Translations under genes and position numbers: made by a program | In this document: in pieces, positions 46,136 through 58,775 of the stretch | How positions within the stretch are numbered: the stretch's first letter is position 1 | Layout of the letters: the number at the start of each line of letters is the position of its first letter | Notes under the pieces: generated by a model | What the model was told of the DNA's origin: nothing | The model's input: only the letters and a program-made list of their open reading frames with translations | Database searches by the model: none | DNA from: Stramonita haemastoma | Lineage: Eukaryota > Mollusca > Gastropoda > Neogastropoda > Muricidae | Direction of reading: 5' to 3' | DNA length: 64,000 nt | NCBI GenBank assembly: GCA_030674155.1 | Contig: CM060324.1 | Location: forward strand, 60,111,780-60,175,779

Positions 46136-48172
46136 AATCAAGTCTAAATGATTTTATACTGAGAGTAAAAAGATCAAGCTTAGTGAACTTTTTCCATCCT
46201 TCCCGTACAATATCAAGGAAACTGACTCATAAAAGCAGACAAAAGACAATATCAATCTGTGTTGAAAAGAATTACATTACCACTCATAATCAAAAACACC
46301 TGACATTATTCGATAAAACAAAACCAAGACAGTACAACATGTTTTCAATTCATGCAGACAAGAAGTGAAACAAAAACATAACCACCAAAAATAAGAAGGT
46401 TAAGAATAACAAGTTACAAAACAAGCCAGATGTAAAATAACTTCAAGCATAAAGAAAAGTGGTCTTACAATTTATCCATTACATGCGTCCTCAATTTTTT
46501 TTTAAAAATCTTTGTTTTGAAGGAGCTATTTATAGAGGTATATAATTCTGCAATGTTCTTCCCCACGAAGCAAAGCTTGACTTAGAGATTATTACAGGTA
46601 AAGGTAAAGGTGTCCCATAACCTATGTGGTCAGAGGGGTGTGAGGCGTCAGAGACCTCACTTCTCTTAGGGCCAATGTATTGAGGGCAGCGCCCCTCTCC
46701 TCTCTTTTGCTGCTTTACCTTCCATGACCCTTAAGAGGGCAGGTACCCATTTACAGCTGGCATATTACAGGACTTGTGCATAAACGGTCTATGATTATAC
46801 CTCTGCTTTTATTGACAGCAAAATTTGTCACAATTCACTTTTTGGGGGCTTTTCCATGTATCTCATTGTACATAAACAAACAGTTGTTGAAATATAGACT
46901 GTCTTTGAGTGGAAAAATATTTCATTCTTTGTTGTTGGCCCCAGTCAGTGTATTAGGATCCAATCTTATCACTTTGGCAGCTCTCTTGCGCAGGCAGCTT
47001 ATATGCTTTAGATTTATTTCACTAGATGGTTTTCCTAATGCAGATGTGTGTTCTGACGAAAATAAATCATTGTAAATTACTGCACCTAGCTTCTCGGTTT
47101 TATGTTCTTGAATATTCATTGACGCGAATAGAGGACGCAATATCTGTGTTTTCTGCCAAATGATCATAAATACACACCTTGTTTTATTTGAATTCAGAGA
47201 CATGTGATGAAAAGTCTGCCCATTCAATAAGTTTATCAATATTTGCCTGCATATCTTTTACTACTTTACTGCAATCACTCTTGTTGCATTGAATAGATGT
47301 ATCATTAGCAAACATTTCACATGAGCAATGAACATACAGAGGATGGTCATTAATATGAATTGAGAAAAAAAGGTGGTCTCGGTATTGACCCTTGTGGTAT
47401 TCCACACTTCACATGTAATACGTGAATTCCTTAGGCCTTATTTCATCAGGTTGTCAAGGATTAATACTAAATTTCAAAGCATGGTTGGAAATTCTAAAGC
47501 ATTTTTTGTTTGTTTTAAAGAGGAGAGAATGGCATGACTAATGATATCAAAAGCTTTAGCAAAGTCCAGAAAAAGGACTCTAGTCACTTCGTTATTACTG
47601 ATATTCAAAAGACATTGCTCAATCAGCTCCACTTAAGTAGAGTAGCAAGAATGGTTTTCATGAAATCCTGACTGGTTTTCATTAATTATTGCACATGTTT
47701 TGAAATGAGAATGCCAGGGAAATTGAATACGACTTGTATTCGAATGGTTTAGATGGGACCGATAGTGTGGATATGGATCTGACTGAGTCTGTAATTTATG
47801 TAGAGATGTAACTTTTGCCTGTTTGAACTTTAAGGGAAATACCTTGTCAAAACACAAGGTAAATGTTCTGTACGCTTCAGTATCAGTTATAGCATATGTG
47901 CTGATTTTCAACATCATACTATGATCTTGTCAAGGTCTCTCGACCCTGACTGTTTTTATTCCAGTACGCTGTTTAGAACACTTCTGTTACTGTTATTTGG
48001 GGGTATGATCAATTCAGAAGAAATAGTTTTTGATGGACAGTTAAGTTTTAGTTCTTTCAGCACGTTTTTTTTTTTGTTCAATAAATAAATGCAGATTAAG
48101 CAATATCTGTAAAATGAAAGTTAAGGACTTCTGCTGATATTCCTCTTATGTTTTTTGGGTGTTATGTCTTGA
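46136..48172 (-). mobile_element. LINE H, second long copy, strongly decayed
   Basis: Aligns with 35233-37200: TCAAGTCTAAATGATTTTAT tail, LDPNTLTGANNKE, MSLNSNKTRCVFM, FANDTSIQC (FADD mutated to FAND), SIHINDHPLYVHCSCEM, ENQSGFHENH, SAYAITDTEAY-like and FPLKFKQAKVTSLHKL. Many frameshifts. Interrupted by a SINE B fragment at 46592-46762. It ends at the 5' side near the linker; no endonuclease. Confidence 0.88.
46592..46762 (-). mobile_element. SINE B 3' half inside LINE H
   Basis: On plus: AAGGTAAAGGTGTCCCATAA to GGTACCCATTTACAGCTGG. The head and 5S-like box are absent. Confidence 0.88.
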
Positions 48173-48174
48173 AC

Positions 48175-48305
48175 TGGAAAGAATTGGAATGGGAAATGGA
48201 AAGACAGAGGCATAACTAAATATCTCAGAATTAGAATGGTCAAAATACTAATTTGGCTGTTGGTGTTGCTGTGTGGGTCAGAAGCCTGGACACTACGGAA
48301 ACAAC
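48175..48305 (+). mobile_element. RTE LINE fragment
   Basis: Plus reads WKDRGITKYLRIRMVKILIW then LLCGSEAWTLRK, the RMVKxLVWxxLLYGSEAWTLRK block downstream of RTE reverse transcriptase. About 40 codons only; it runs into (CAG)n. Confidence 0.7.
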
Positions 48306-48352
48306 AATAACAGCAGCAGCAGCAGCAGCCAGCAGCAGCAGCAGCAAACAGC

Positions 48353-48387
<35 letters not shown>

Positions 48388-48410
48388 ACACACGCACACA
48401 CACTCACACA
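48306..48410. repeat. (CAG)n/(CAA)n block
   Basis: (CAG)n 48312-48344 and (CAA)n 48350-48387, then CACA-rich. Confidence 0.93.
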
Positions 48411-48999
48411 GGTCCAAATTTCCAGGTAATTTTTTTGCAGGCCTGCCATTGCCTTCATTCTCTTCTCGTGTCTATGCACTGAGAAAGCCAAAGCATGCAA
48501 AGGAAATATAGAACTTTATCCGTAAATTGTGGACATGGATTAGACCTAAAAGCCCCAAACAAAACCCAACAACAAAAACCCCAAACAAGCGCAAAAAGCC
48601 GATACTAAGGCCCATGTTGGACAAACATCTACCAAGTCTGCTTCTTGTCAGTGGTGGCGTGGCGCTATGGAATATTCCCCCAGTCAACCACGTCTTCCGA
48701 GTCCTTTTTTTTTTGGGGGGGGGGGGGGTTCTCTCCTTTCTTTTTCTTCTGGATTAAGTAAACCGGAGAACCAGGACTTGAATATTTGACCTTAAAACAT
48801 GATTCTTCTCCCCTTAGCAGGTCGCAGGAAGGTGATTCATAGCAGTCCTAATGTATGTCATTGAGTGGAAATTGCGTTCTTTGCTCTGTTCGGTCTGTAT
48901 ACCTATACCACTAGGTTATGTTACAGCAAATACAGGGTGGAGACGAGATTCATAGGGGTGGGGATGAGCAGAGAGAGAGAGGGAGAGAGGGTAAGGCAA
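48411..48999. other. Unassigned DNA
   Basis: G-run (48714-48728) and GA-rich end (48968-48992). No gene recognised. Confidence 0.35.
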
Positions 49000-49390
49000 G
49001 GCAATTTCTTTTATTTCCAGGATAATAAATAAGCGCTCGTGTGCTTTTTTTACACCCAGTCCCTGCCTTATCAGGTATAAGATCAAGATTAAAAAAAAAC
49101 ACCTCTAACTAAACAACAATAATAATTATCTAAATACCAAGAGCAAGAAACCATGCCAAGTAGCAAACAACAGACAAGAAATAAGACAGAAATACAATGA
49201 GAGATTTATCTATTTATTCATTTATTTATTGATTTATTCTTTCATATCGAGGATAATGGAATAAGAAATCATATGCATAAAAACATAATTCCAGAGAGAG
49301 AACTCGAACTCGAACTCGAACTCGAAATGTTTATTGAGAGTAAATGGATAAGCACAAAGCTTCTTTACACCATGCTCTCACAAAAAAAAA
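49000..49390 (-). mobile_element. Cluster of retroposon tail fragments (A, A, H)
   Basis: SINE A tail 49006-49065 (TTATTTCCAGGATAATAAAT, CCCAGTCCCTGC), a second A tail 49237-49270 (TATCGAGGATAATGGAATAA), (CTCGAA)n at 49301-49326, and LINE H 3' UTR 49327-49390 (TGTTTATTGAGAGTAAATGG). Confidence 0.7.
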
Positions 49391-49418
49391 AGAAAAATCG
49401 GGAAAAGGAAAGGAAAGG

Positions 49419-49504
<86 letters not shown>

Positions 49505-49507
49505 GGG
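49391..49507. repeat. (CA)n and (GA)n
   Basis: (CA)n 49421-49457, (GA)n 49460-49493, G-run to 49507. Confidence 0.95.
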
Positions 49508-49799
49508 TTGTTTACGAAGAATGGAAGGCGAGTTACAAGGTAATGGTGGTGATGGTAGTGTGGCGGGTGTGGGGTCCTGTGAATTGCGAAATTCGGGGAA
49601 AGGTGTTCTGTCTGGTTGCTTTTACAAAAGGAGCTAGTGAGAAAAGTATGGTAAAGTGTGTGGAGGGCGAAACACTCAATGAACAATAAAAACTGTGCAG
49701 AGAGCACTTGGTGTCCTTTCAATTTCCACAGACAGGCCAAACAAAGAATGGTGTTTGCTTCGCTAGTGCTGTTTAGCACCGTCGTAGGGTTAAGACACG
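49508..49799. other. Unassigned DNA
   Basis: No recognised element in about 290 bp. Confidence 0.3.
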
Positions 49800-49832
49800 T
49801 TCGTGTTGTTGTTGCTACTGTTAATGTTGTTT

Positions 49833-49870
<38 letters not shown>

Positions 49871-50148
49871 CTGATTGTTGCTGTTAGTGTTGTTTTTGTT
49901 GTTTTTGCTGCTGCTGTTACTGTTTTTGTTTTTGTTGCCGCTGTTGTTGTTGTTGCTGTAGTTTCTGCTGTTCTAATTATTGCTGTTGTTGCTGTTGTTG
50001 TTGCTATTGTTAATGTTTTTGCTGCTGTTGTTGTTGCTGCTGTAAATGTTTTTGTTGTTGCTGCTGTTATTGTTGTTCCTGTTGTTAATGTTGTTGTTGT
50101 TGTCGCTGTTGTTCTGACTGTTCTTATTGCTGTTGTTAATATTGTTGT

Positions 50149-50180
<32 letters not shown>

Positions 50181-50272
50181 TTGTTTTTTGTTGTTGCGGT
50201 TGTTACTGTTGTTGTTGCTGTTTTTATTGTTGCTGTTAATGCTGTTTTGCTGCTGCTGCTGCTGCTAGAGCG
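49800..50272. repeat. (TTG)n/(CTG)n imperfect trinucleotide array
   Basis: About 470 bp of GTT/GCT triplets with a few ATT, ACT and TTT variants. Frames give Ala/Val or Ser/Asn runs and are not genes. Confidence 0.95.
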
Positions 50273-50335
50273 AGCTTTGTGAGCTTTATAGCTGTCTCTC
50301 TGCACATGCACGTTGTACATGTTACGTAATGCGAG

Positions 50336-50481
50336 TGAATAATAATGTATAATAATAAAATGGAGGCTTATATAGTGCGAATTCCCAAAAACATGGGCTC
50401 ACGGCGCTGTATACAATCAAATCAATTTAAATAGATTACATATGAACATGAAAAAGTTGACTATCACACACACACACACAC

Positions 50482-50537
<56 letters not shown>

Positions 50538-50712
50538 CCATAAGGAAAAATGCATGCTCATACAATACACAGCATATTACATGGCCAGACAATAAAAGTA
50601 AAATAAAAGCAATATCATCAAAATATGTGCAGTGCAGTACGATGCATACACACACCCACACACGCACGCGCGCGCGCGACACACACACACACACACACAC
50701 ACACAACACACA

Positions 50713-50772
<60 letters not shown>

Positions 50773-52910
50773 AAAATGGCACATTCACGGATTTACCCTA
50801 CATGTACTCGCATTAACAAAAAAACAAGATGAAGTAAAATAGAAATGAAGAACCTTATCATATCCCAAAACAGCAAAAGACCAGCACTAGAGTCAGAGAT
50901 GAGTCAATAAAATAGGCAATCAATTTTGATCAGTGGTCAGGGACAAGAATCGGATTAAAAGGTTGTTTTGAGCAACCTTTAAAGGAGGAATAGAGTCAGT
51001 GTGTCTTATTTCAGAGGGAAGTGCGTTCCAGAGAGTGGGACCTCTCCGTGCTGGTGGTGTGTGTGTTGTTGTGTTTGTTTGTTTTTGTTTGTTTTTACTT
51101 CGGGAACTCTCAAGATTCTAGTGTCAGAGGATGAGCGGAGTGGTCTGTTTGGGTGGTACACAGAAAGAGTATCAGAGAAGTATGCTGGAACTTTGTTCAA
51201 GAAGAAATCATGACAATGCATCATAACTTTGTACTGGATACGAGCTTGGATTGGAAGCCAGTGCAGATTTCGCAAAACAGTGTGATGTGATTACGCTTCT
51301 TTGTTTTGAGTACCAATCGGGCAGCTGAGTTTTGTACCTTTTGTAGTTTCTCTATTAAAAGCTTGGGACAGCCTGCAAGCAGGGAGTTTGCATAGTCAAG
51401 CCTAGATAGAACAAGGGCACAGACGAGTTTCTTGGCTGTATCTACATCGATATACATTCTGATGTACTGATCTGACGAAGCGCAGTATAAGTTGAGCGGC
51501 AAGTCTGTGAAACATGTTTCTCAATTGACATGGTATTGTCATGATGAATACTAGATTGCACGCTGATGGTGAGAAAGAAATATCTGATTTTCCAACAGGG
51601 ATTCAACTGATAAAGAAGAATGAGTGGAGTAAATCAGCAGGGCTTCTGTTTTATCGTCATTTAATTTCAATTTGTGTCTAGTCATCCAGGATTTCACGTG
51701 GGATATACAATTTTGCATGATTTCAATAGTATTGTTGACATTATCAGGATGGCATTTAGAGTAAAGTTGGAGTCATCTGCAAAAGACTGATTTTAGATAG
51801 AGTGACTGCTAATGAGGTGTTCAGTGGCTTGGTGTACATGATGAAAAGAATGGGTCCCAAGACTGATCCTTGTGGTACGCCAAACGAGAGGTTTGCTGGT
51901 GAAGACTTGAACTCATCTACGATAACGGTTTGCATTCGATCAGTTAGTTCTGAAACCACTTCAGTGCTGTCCCGCAGACACCAAAGTGTTGTTGGAGAGC
52001 TTGGTACAGAATGGTGTGATCAATTTTATTATATGCAGCTGATAGATCCAAAAGAGTGAGGACAGAGATATTTCCATAATCTAGAGCAAGTAAGATATCA
52101 TTTGCAACTTTCAAAAGTGCTGTTTCGGTGCTGTGCGAGGGTCTGCATGCTGACTGGTTTGGAGGTAGAAGAAAATGTGAGACAAGATGTTCAAAGAGCT
52201 GATCCAGTACAAGTTTTTCAAGGATTTTTGACAGGAAGGGCATGTTGGAAACAGGTCTGTAGTTCTTGAGGATGTTTGGGTCAAGAGATGACTTTTTGAG
52301 CAGAGGTTTTCCAACGGCATATTTGAAACTAGAAGGGACAACATCTGTGGATAGACTCTGATTCATTGTCTGTGTAATAACAGGTAAAATATCACTTAAG
52401 CATTCAATTAGAAAGGGTGTTGGAATGGGGTCAAGTGCGCGTAGTGGGTTTGGATTTAAGGATAATCTTACGGACTTCATCTGCGTAACTAAGCGAAAGG
52501 AAGACAATGGAGTAATATCTGATACTGGAAAAGGGCTGAGGGTCTTGAGCTGAGAGGGTTGTTGAGAGATGGTCAAGCTCACGTCTAATGTCAGCAACTT
52601 TTGCCACAAAAAAGTCAGGAAAATCTGTGGTAGCATACTGACTGGGTGGGTGGTGGGGAGGGGAGTGTTTTGGTTTTTCCACACAATTGGCCACAAATAT
52701 CAAACAGTTGTCTGCTAGAATCACAAGCAGAGATCTTTGAGCTGAAATACAAGGGCTTAGCTTGATGGACAAGAGAAGTGACTCTATGCTTTGTGGTATT
52801 GTAGATCTGTTTAAAGATTTCTCATTTTGTCTGCAACCACTTTTTCTGGGCGAGACGTCTAGCTTTCTTTGCTTTACGCAACTCCTCTCTCACGCCTGCA
52901 TACCATGGTT
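50336..52910 (-). mobile_element. L2/CR1-like LINE relic
   Basis: Minus-strand order: linker and RT from about 52900: NPLRALDPIPTPFLIECLSD, ILKNYRPVSNMPFLSKILEK, LPPNQSACRPSHSTETALLK, LTLLDLSAAYNKIDHTILYQ, SFGVPQGSVLGPILFIMYTK, a frameshifted FADD near 51780, KSWMTRHKLKLNDDKTEALL, ALVLSRLDYANSLLAGCPKL, LQKVQNSAARLV and LHWLPIQARIQYKVM. The 3' UTR carries GCACTATATAAGCCTCC and an (ATT)-type tail at 50336-50362. (CA)n arrays sit in the 3' UTR. Multiple frameshifts. Confidence 0.9.
50466..50771. repeat. Two (CA)n arrays and (CG)n in the LINE 3' region
   Basis: (CA)n 50466-50533, (CGCG) 50662-50678 and (CA)n 50680-50770 with CAACA interruptions. Confidence 0.95.
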
Positions 52911-53371
52911 CTAACCGACCAGCACAGATCTTTCAGCGGGCGACGGAGCATGCTTGTCAAGGAGATTACGCAGTGTGAGTTGTTTCCCTTGCCGGCAAGG
53001 GTTTGTTTATCCATAACCAAAGGACTGGAGTCATATGCTCATTTAATCTGCATCAGTGAACCACCACACCCCCACCAAAGTCGCGCACAGTTATCGATCT
53101 CATAGGTATTGAACACAAATAACTGAGCTAAAACCAGTGTCCCAGCTGTGTAATTGCAGCAATCAATACCCAGTATGCACATCTTAGTCAAAAAAGATTA
53201 GGCTAAGCCTAAAAAGATTAGCCTAAGCCTCCTCCCCCCCCCCCTGGCCATAAACCACAATCTATGGTTTCTAATGAACATTTTTTCTTCTAAGACTTGG
53301 TAAGTAACCCCTGCGCTTAAAACGTTCAAAGTCACTGAGTTAGACTCTTGTGAGGTCTGGGTTTTTTTTTT
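52911..53371. other. Unassigned DNA, possibly LINE 5' sequence
   Basis: No motif recognised. Short direct repeat TAGGCTAAGCCTAAAAAGAT / TAGCCTAAGCCT (53202-53230). Confidence 0.3.
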
Positions 53372-53545
53372 TTTTTAAATCATATTTTATTTTAGTTCTT
53401 TTCAGCATAGATTGATATTTTTCTTTTGAATGCTTTTATTTTTTAATTTATTTTTTTGAATTTTTTTTGTGTGAAGGCAGTATGAAAAAAAAGTTGGGTT
53501 AACTTAATCTTTCACTCTCCATCAAGATCTTTTTGACTTGACCTC
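53372..53545 (+). mobile_element. LINE H 3' UTR fragment
   Basis: TTTTCAGCATAGATTGATAT, GAAGGCAGTATGAAAAAAAA, GTTAACTTAATCTTTCACTC and TCTTTTTGACTTGACC, with one and a half tail units. Confidence 0.8.
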
Positions 53546-54292
53546 ACTATTGAATTTTGGATTAAAAAACAACAACACCCTTTTTACTGAAATTTATAAC
53601 AAGCATGTTCTTGAAACATGCCCTCCAGTTATCTAGGCTCACAAAGGAACTGGAAGAAGCACTGAAAGAACCCCAACAAAATGTGATGTAAACATTGTAA
53701 ACTGATTTTTGTCCAGAAATGTTACGTTCAATGAGTCGCATTGCACCATAGGTCAATTTTTAGTTACTGACATGTTGTTAAACTGCAATAAAAAGGCTAT
53801 GCAATAATAATTTAGAAAAAGATTGAAAATCGGAAAATTCTAAGAAAAGTTATTGCAAATTGAAATGAGAGACTGCAGGAAATGAGAAAATGAAAATTGA
53901 CCAGTATAGCACAGTAATAGGTGGTCAGAATGAGGGCTTGGGTATTTTTTAAACGTGTTTAGAAGCAAAATAATACAAAATATACGATTAAATTTTGATA
54001 TTTCATTACAAGGTAGAATAATGGCTATAGTTTTATAATCCATCAAAATCTCAAACTTGTCAACTTGACCCACCTGCCTAAAATTGCTCCCAGCGGAAAA
54101 GTGGGTCAGGTATTAAGCAACTCATTTTGTGGTGGAGCGTCACAAATGAAGTGTCTGCATAATGCACCAGATGTGTTATGAACCATTTTTGTGTCTGCCC
54201 TTTTGTTGTTGTCTAAATTTTCTGGCTCGTTATTTGATATACCTATGCATGTTTCTTTGATGGATAGCCTACTGCATTTTAGGTCTAAAACT
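53546..54292. other. AT-rich unassigned DNA
   Basis: About 750 bp of AT-rich sequence without recognisable ORF or repeat. Confidence 0.35.
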
Positions 54293-54627
54293 GGGGACGG
54301 GATAGCCTAGTGGTCAGAACATTGCGCTCACAATTTGACGACCGGGGTTCGATTCTCGGTCGAGGTGCTGACTCCGCTCTCCTCCAAAGTCCTTCGGATG
54401 AGACTTTAAACCGAGGCCCCGTGTGCGAACGCACGCAGAACATCTTGTGCACACGTTAAATCCTGTTCCGCTTTTTGTAAGAGTAGGCCACTGTGTGCCG
54501 GTGGGAACAGAGGACATTTACAAAACTGCATACACACGGGAACTGGATGTAAAACAGCAAGAGCGCTTATCCATTATCCTCGATATAAAAGAATAAATAA
54601 AATAACTAATAAATAAATAAATAAACA
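54293..54627 (+). mobile_element. SINE family A with a small core deletion
   Basis: Head GGGGACGGGATAGCCTAGTG and GGGTTCGATTCTCGG. The GATTTTTCTCCTGGAGTTAA core start (about 27 bp) is deleted: GTCGAGG joins TGCTGACTCCGC. The distal part is intact; tail (AATA)n. Confidence 0.92.
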
Positions 54628-54674
54628 TTCACTTTTATTGACATGTTATTAAACTGTTTAACTGTTATTTTCTC

Positions 54675-54930
54675 CCCTAGACAATGTTAAGCAGCATCGA
54701 ATGTGGTTACCAATTGGATGGGTGACCATTTGCGAGCCTTGTTTTCAGTACAGTCCTCCAGTTCACCCAGCTGTAAATGGGTACCTGCCCTCTTTAGGGT
54801 CAGGGAAGGTAAAGCAGTGAGGGAGAGAGGAGATGGGTGCCGCCCTAAATCTGCTGACCCCTGGAGAAGCTGAGGTCTCTGACGCCTTGCTCCCCTACGA
54901 CGACATAGGTTATGGGACACCTTTGGTTTT
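54675..54930 (+). mobile_element. SINE family B lacking the A box
   Basis: Starts at CCCCTAGACAATGTTAAGC, so the tRNA-like A box is missing, but the 5S-like box (ATGTGGTTACCAATTGGATG, GGTGACC) and the whole body to TATGGGACACCTTTGG are present. Confidence 0.88.
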
Positions 54931-55626
<696 letters not shown>

Positions 55627-55699
55627 TGAGGGCAGGATGAAAAAGGTTGTAAGCTTTCTCTTTTACCCTCAGTAAACATCATTTTGACTTGACTTGACC

Positions 55700-55780
<81 letters not shown>
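55627..55780 (+). mobile_element. LINE H tail followed by (CA)n
   Basis: GTGAGGGCAGGATGAAAAAGG, CTTTTACCCTCAGTAAACAT and (TTGAC)2 at 55684-55698, then (CA)n 55703-55778. Confidence 0.85.
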
Positions 55781-55989
55781 CTTTTCACTAAAAATGGCTG
55801 TTAGTAACTACATTGATAGCAATCTCCAAAGTTAGATATGTTCAGTCTCAGTTAGATAGAATTTCCTGGAATCCGAACAAGATGCTTCGAAAAGTTCAAT
55901 CCCCGATAAACATATAACCCACTTGATTTGGACAAGATTTTGTCAGACATTGAAATCCAAAGGTGAGTGAGTCAAAAGTAAGGGGTTCT
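55781..55989. other. Unassigned short stretch
   Basis: Nothing recognised. Confidence 0.3.
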
Positions 55990-56330
55990 TCTTCATTGAA
56001 CACTCAGACAGCAACTGCGACTGTCTGTCATATGATCGAAAACATAGTACGCTGCCGTTAAGCACCTGACAAATAAGGCCCAGCACATCCGACTTCAGCA
56101 TGGGAGAAGATTGTTATCTTGTAAGTCTTTCTGGAAAACAAAAACAAAGCAGGAGACTGTATCAAGAAAGCAGAAAATAAACAAGAAGGAGGTGACGGGC
56201 AACTTAGGAATAAAGCAGAAACAAAAAACAACAAAAGACAGGGACAGAAAAGAAACGAAGATTTTCCAGAAGGTGGGGATGCTATCTATACTGACAGGCC
56301 CCGGCATCCCCATGGGGGAAAAGTGAAGGC
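55990..56330 (+). mobile_element. Repeat family G, full copy
   Basis: ACTCAGACAGCAACTGCGAC, CGCTGCCGTTAAGCACC, CAAATAAGGCCCAGCAC, AGTCTTTCTGGAAAACAAA, CAAGAAGGAGGTGACGGGC, GACAGGGACAGAAAAGAAA and ACTGACAGGCCCCGGCATCC, then CCATGGG. The most complete copy, about 340 bp. Confidence 0.8.
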
Positions 56331-57010
56331 CAAAATGTAGACACACATCTGACACGCCTTGTACTTGAATCTGTCCGGGTGCCGCAGATTGTGTAACGAC
56401 ACCTGCTGTTGGCACAGTTCCTTCAAGGTCTGAGGGCTCGAGTGTCACTGGCCAAGAAATGGGATTTGTGTTTTGGAGACAGCATGAGAGGATGTGCACC
56501 GGGGATAGAATTCTTGTTTGTTGACCCGTCACTTGAAAAATCGTGATCTGAACTTGACAGAAAACACACATCCTGTTAGTGAGCACGTTTTCTAGTGTGA
56601 GAGTTTGGAACACAAGATTAAGGGGAAGGGGGAGAGGGAGGAGAAAGGGGGGGGGGTAGATAGAGGTGAGATCCTCTCCAAGGGCCGACACTGACGGGGA
56701 TGCTTCCAGCTGTGTGTGTGTGTGTGGGGGGGGGGGGGGTATACAGGAGGGGCAAGAGAGGACAACAGCATCCCCCAGCTGTGACAGCCAAGTGTGTCTA
56801 CCTCACTTATTCAGCATGGCTCTAAAGAAGTCATTCGGTCTTTCTTTCTTCTTTCTATCTGCATTCTTTCTTTTTTTCCACATGTAGGGTTTGTGGGTTG
56901 GTTTTTTTTGGTTGTATATTTGTTCTGGTTTCGTTTTCCTTTTTTTTTGTTTGTTGGGGGGGGGGGGGGGGGGGGATTTTATCTGTTTTATATTTGTTAC
57001 TGTGAACGCC
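56331..57010. other. Unassigned DNA with G-runs
   Basis: G-runs 56647-56657, 56727-56739 and 56956-56976. No gene or recognised repeat. Confidence 0.35.
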
Positions 57011-57190
57011 TTTCTTGATTTCAACGTCTCTTCACATCAAGTGATATTAGACGAAAACGGAAACTACGAAGAGTTTAGACTACTGTGTGACCTGAAGAGA
57101 ATGTGGGTCAAAGTCAATGTCAAATCTTTATTTTCAGATGGTGCATGGAATAAGCAATACATGGGTTATATTACCAAAACATCAATCTAA
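57011..57190. other. Dispersed motif and unassigned sequence
   Basis: TTTCAACGTCTCTTCACATC, AAGTGATATTAGACGAAAAC resembles the motif at 34731, 35088 and 25147 and is its longest version. Confidence 0.45.
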
Positions 57191-57287
57191 GAAGAAAAAC
57201 ATCACCAATAACTACACCAGTGCTAACACAAGCACAACAGACACTTTAAGAAACATACTTTAAAAGAAACAAAATGGCTTAACTGAG

Positions 57288-57570
57288 GGGGCGGGATAGC
57301 TCAGTGGTCAGAGAACTCTCGCCAAGTCAAAGTTAAGCAGCATCGAGCGTGGGTACCAGTTGGATGGGTGACTTCGCTTCAACACAGTCCCTCAGTTCAC
57401 CCAGCTACATATGGATACCTGCTCTCTTTAGGGTCAGGGACGGTAAAGCAGCAAGGGAAAGGAGATGGGTGCCACCCTCAATATCCTGGCCCCCAGAGAA
57501 GCTGAGGTCTTTGATGCCTCGCTCCCATACGACCACATAGGTTATGGGACACCTTTACCTTTACCTTTTA
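57288..57570 (+). mobile_element. SINE family B, full copy
   Basis: GGGCGGGATAGCTCAGTGGT, GTTAAGCAGCATCGAGCGTG, GTACCAGTTGGATGGGTGAC, CCCAGCTACATATGGATACC and GGTTATGGGACACCTTTACC. A small deletion follows the 5S-like box. Confidence 0.92.
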
Positions 57571-57617
57571 GAAGAGTGATAAGGAAAAAAAACAACCAAT
57601 TGATTATTTTAAAAAAG

Positions 57618-57941
57618 AACTTTTATAACGAGAATAATGGAATAAGCACTCATGTGCTTTTTTTTTTTTTTTTTTTTTACATCCAGTCCCCGTGTGTATG
57701 CGGTTTTGTGAATTTTGTCATCTGTTTCCACCGGCACACGGAACAGGTTTTAACGTGTGCGCAAGGTGTTCTGCGTGCGTTTGCACACAGAACCTCGGTT
57801 TATAGTCTCATCCGAAGGACTTTGGGGTGAAGTGGAGTCTGCACTGATGTTAACTCCAGGGGAAAAATTGCCTTGAACGGGAATCGTACCCGGGTCGTCA
57901 GAGTGCGATCGCAATGTTCTAACCACCAGGCTATCCCGTCC
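57618..57941 (-). mobile_element. SINE family A, full copy
   Basis: Tail TATAACGAGAATAATGGAAT, T-run, CACCGGCACACGGAACAGG (about 20 bp deleted here), core TCCGAAGGACTTTGGGGTG, B box as GGGAATCGTACCCG and A box as ACCAGGCTATCCCGTCC. Confidence 0.9.
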
Positions 57942-58257
57942 ACCTACCAATAACGAATGTACCCCGCCCCCCTAATAAGACCCCCCCAGATAATTGCAAT
58001 CAACAAAGAAACCAAACCAGTGGTATCAGGTTACATGATCTCATCACTCATTCTTTCACAGTCATACAGTTATAATGCTGGACTGTGTTGCTTTAGTTTG
58101 ATTTCAACCCTTATGGATTCCAGATCGTAAAATATCAAAGTTGTGCAGTGTTTAATTGCTCAAAAAAAGAGGCGACATGATATGTAAGTGACCCAGTGGA
58201 TTAAGGTTTCTGTGGATCTATGCAAAACATCTGATTCCTTGGAATACTCTATTACAT
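57942..58257. other. Unassigned DNA
   Basis: No feature recognised in about 315 bp. Confidence 0.3.
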
Positions 58258-58558
58258 AAAAGGTAGAGGTAAAGGTGTCCCATAATCTATGTGATCGTAG
58301 CGGAGCGAGGCATCAGAGACCTCAGCTTCTCTAAGGGCCAACATATTGAGGGAGGGTACCCATCTCCTCTCCCTCGCTGCTTTACCTTCCCTGACCCTAA
58401 ATTGGGCAGGTACCCATTTACAGCCGGGTGAAATGGGGAACTACAGATGAAGTGAAGGCGCGCAAACAGTCACCCATCCAACTGGTAACCACGCTCGATG
58501 CTGCTTAACTTGACTTGGGGAAAGCGAGTGCTCTGACCACTGAACTATTCCGTCCCCA
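58258..58558 (-). mobile_element. SINE family B, full copy
   Basis: On plus: GGTAAAGGTGTCCCATAATC, GGGCAGGTACCCATTTACAG, AGTCACCCATCCAACTGGTA (5S-like), TGCTTAACTTGACTTGGGG and CTGAACTATTCCGTCCCC. Confidence 0.92.
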
Positions 58559-58639
58559 TATAATTATGCAGCAGTAAAATTTGGAGAAAGGTGGCATTCA
58601 GCAAGGCAAAACAAATGAAACTGATTCCCATTGTTGTAG

Positions 58640-58775
58640 AGTATAGCTGCCAAATTATCCTTTTTGTACGTTACATTGTTGATGTTCAAGTAGCCTACAC
58701 AGAGGCCTTGTTTTGTTGGCCACTTGTCTGGAGTTAGAGACGTGATATGTGTAGGCTATAGATTATTGCTAGAAC
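58640..58775 (-). mobile_element. LINE H endonuclease N-terminus fragment
   Basis: Minus reads LTPDKWPTKQGLCVGYLNIN then NVTYKKDNLAAIL.NNGN, aligned with TLDTWPSQEGLRVGYLNINS of the copy at 38332. About 45 codons. Confidence 0.75.

Noticed and set aside
49658..50239. 193-codon Ala/Val-rich frame
   Set aside because: Arises from an imperfect (GTT/GCT)n array; the opposite strand gives a Ser/Asn-rich frame over the same bases.
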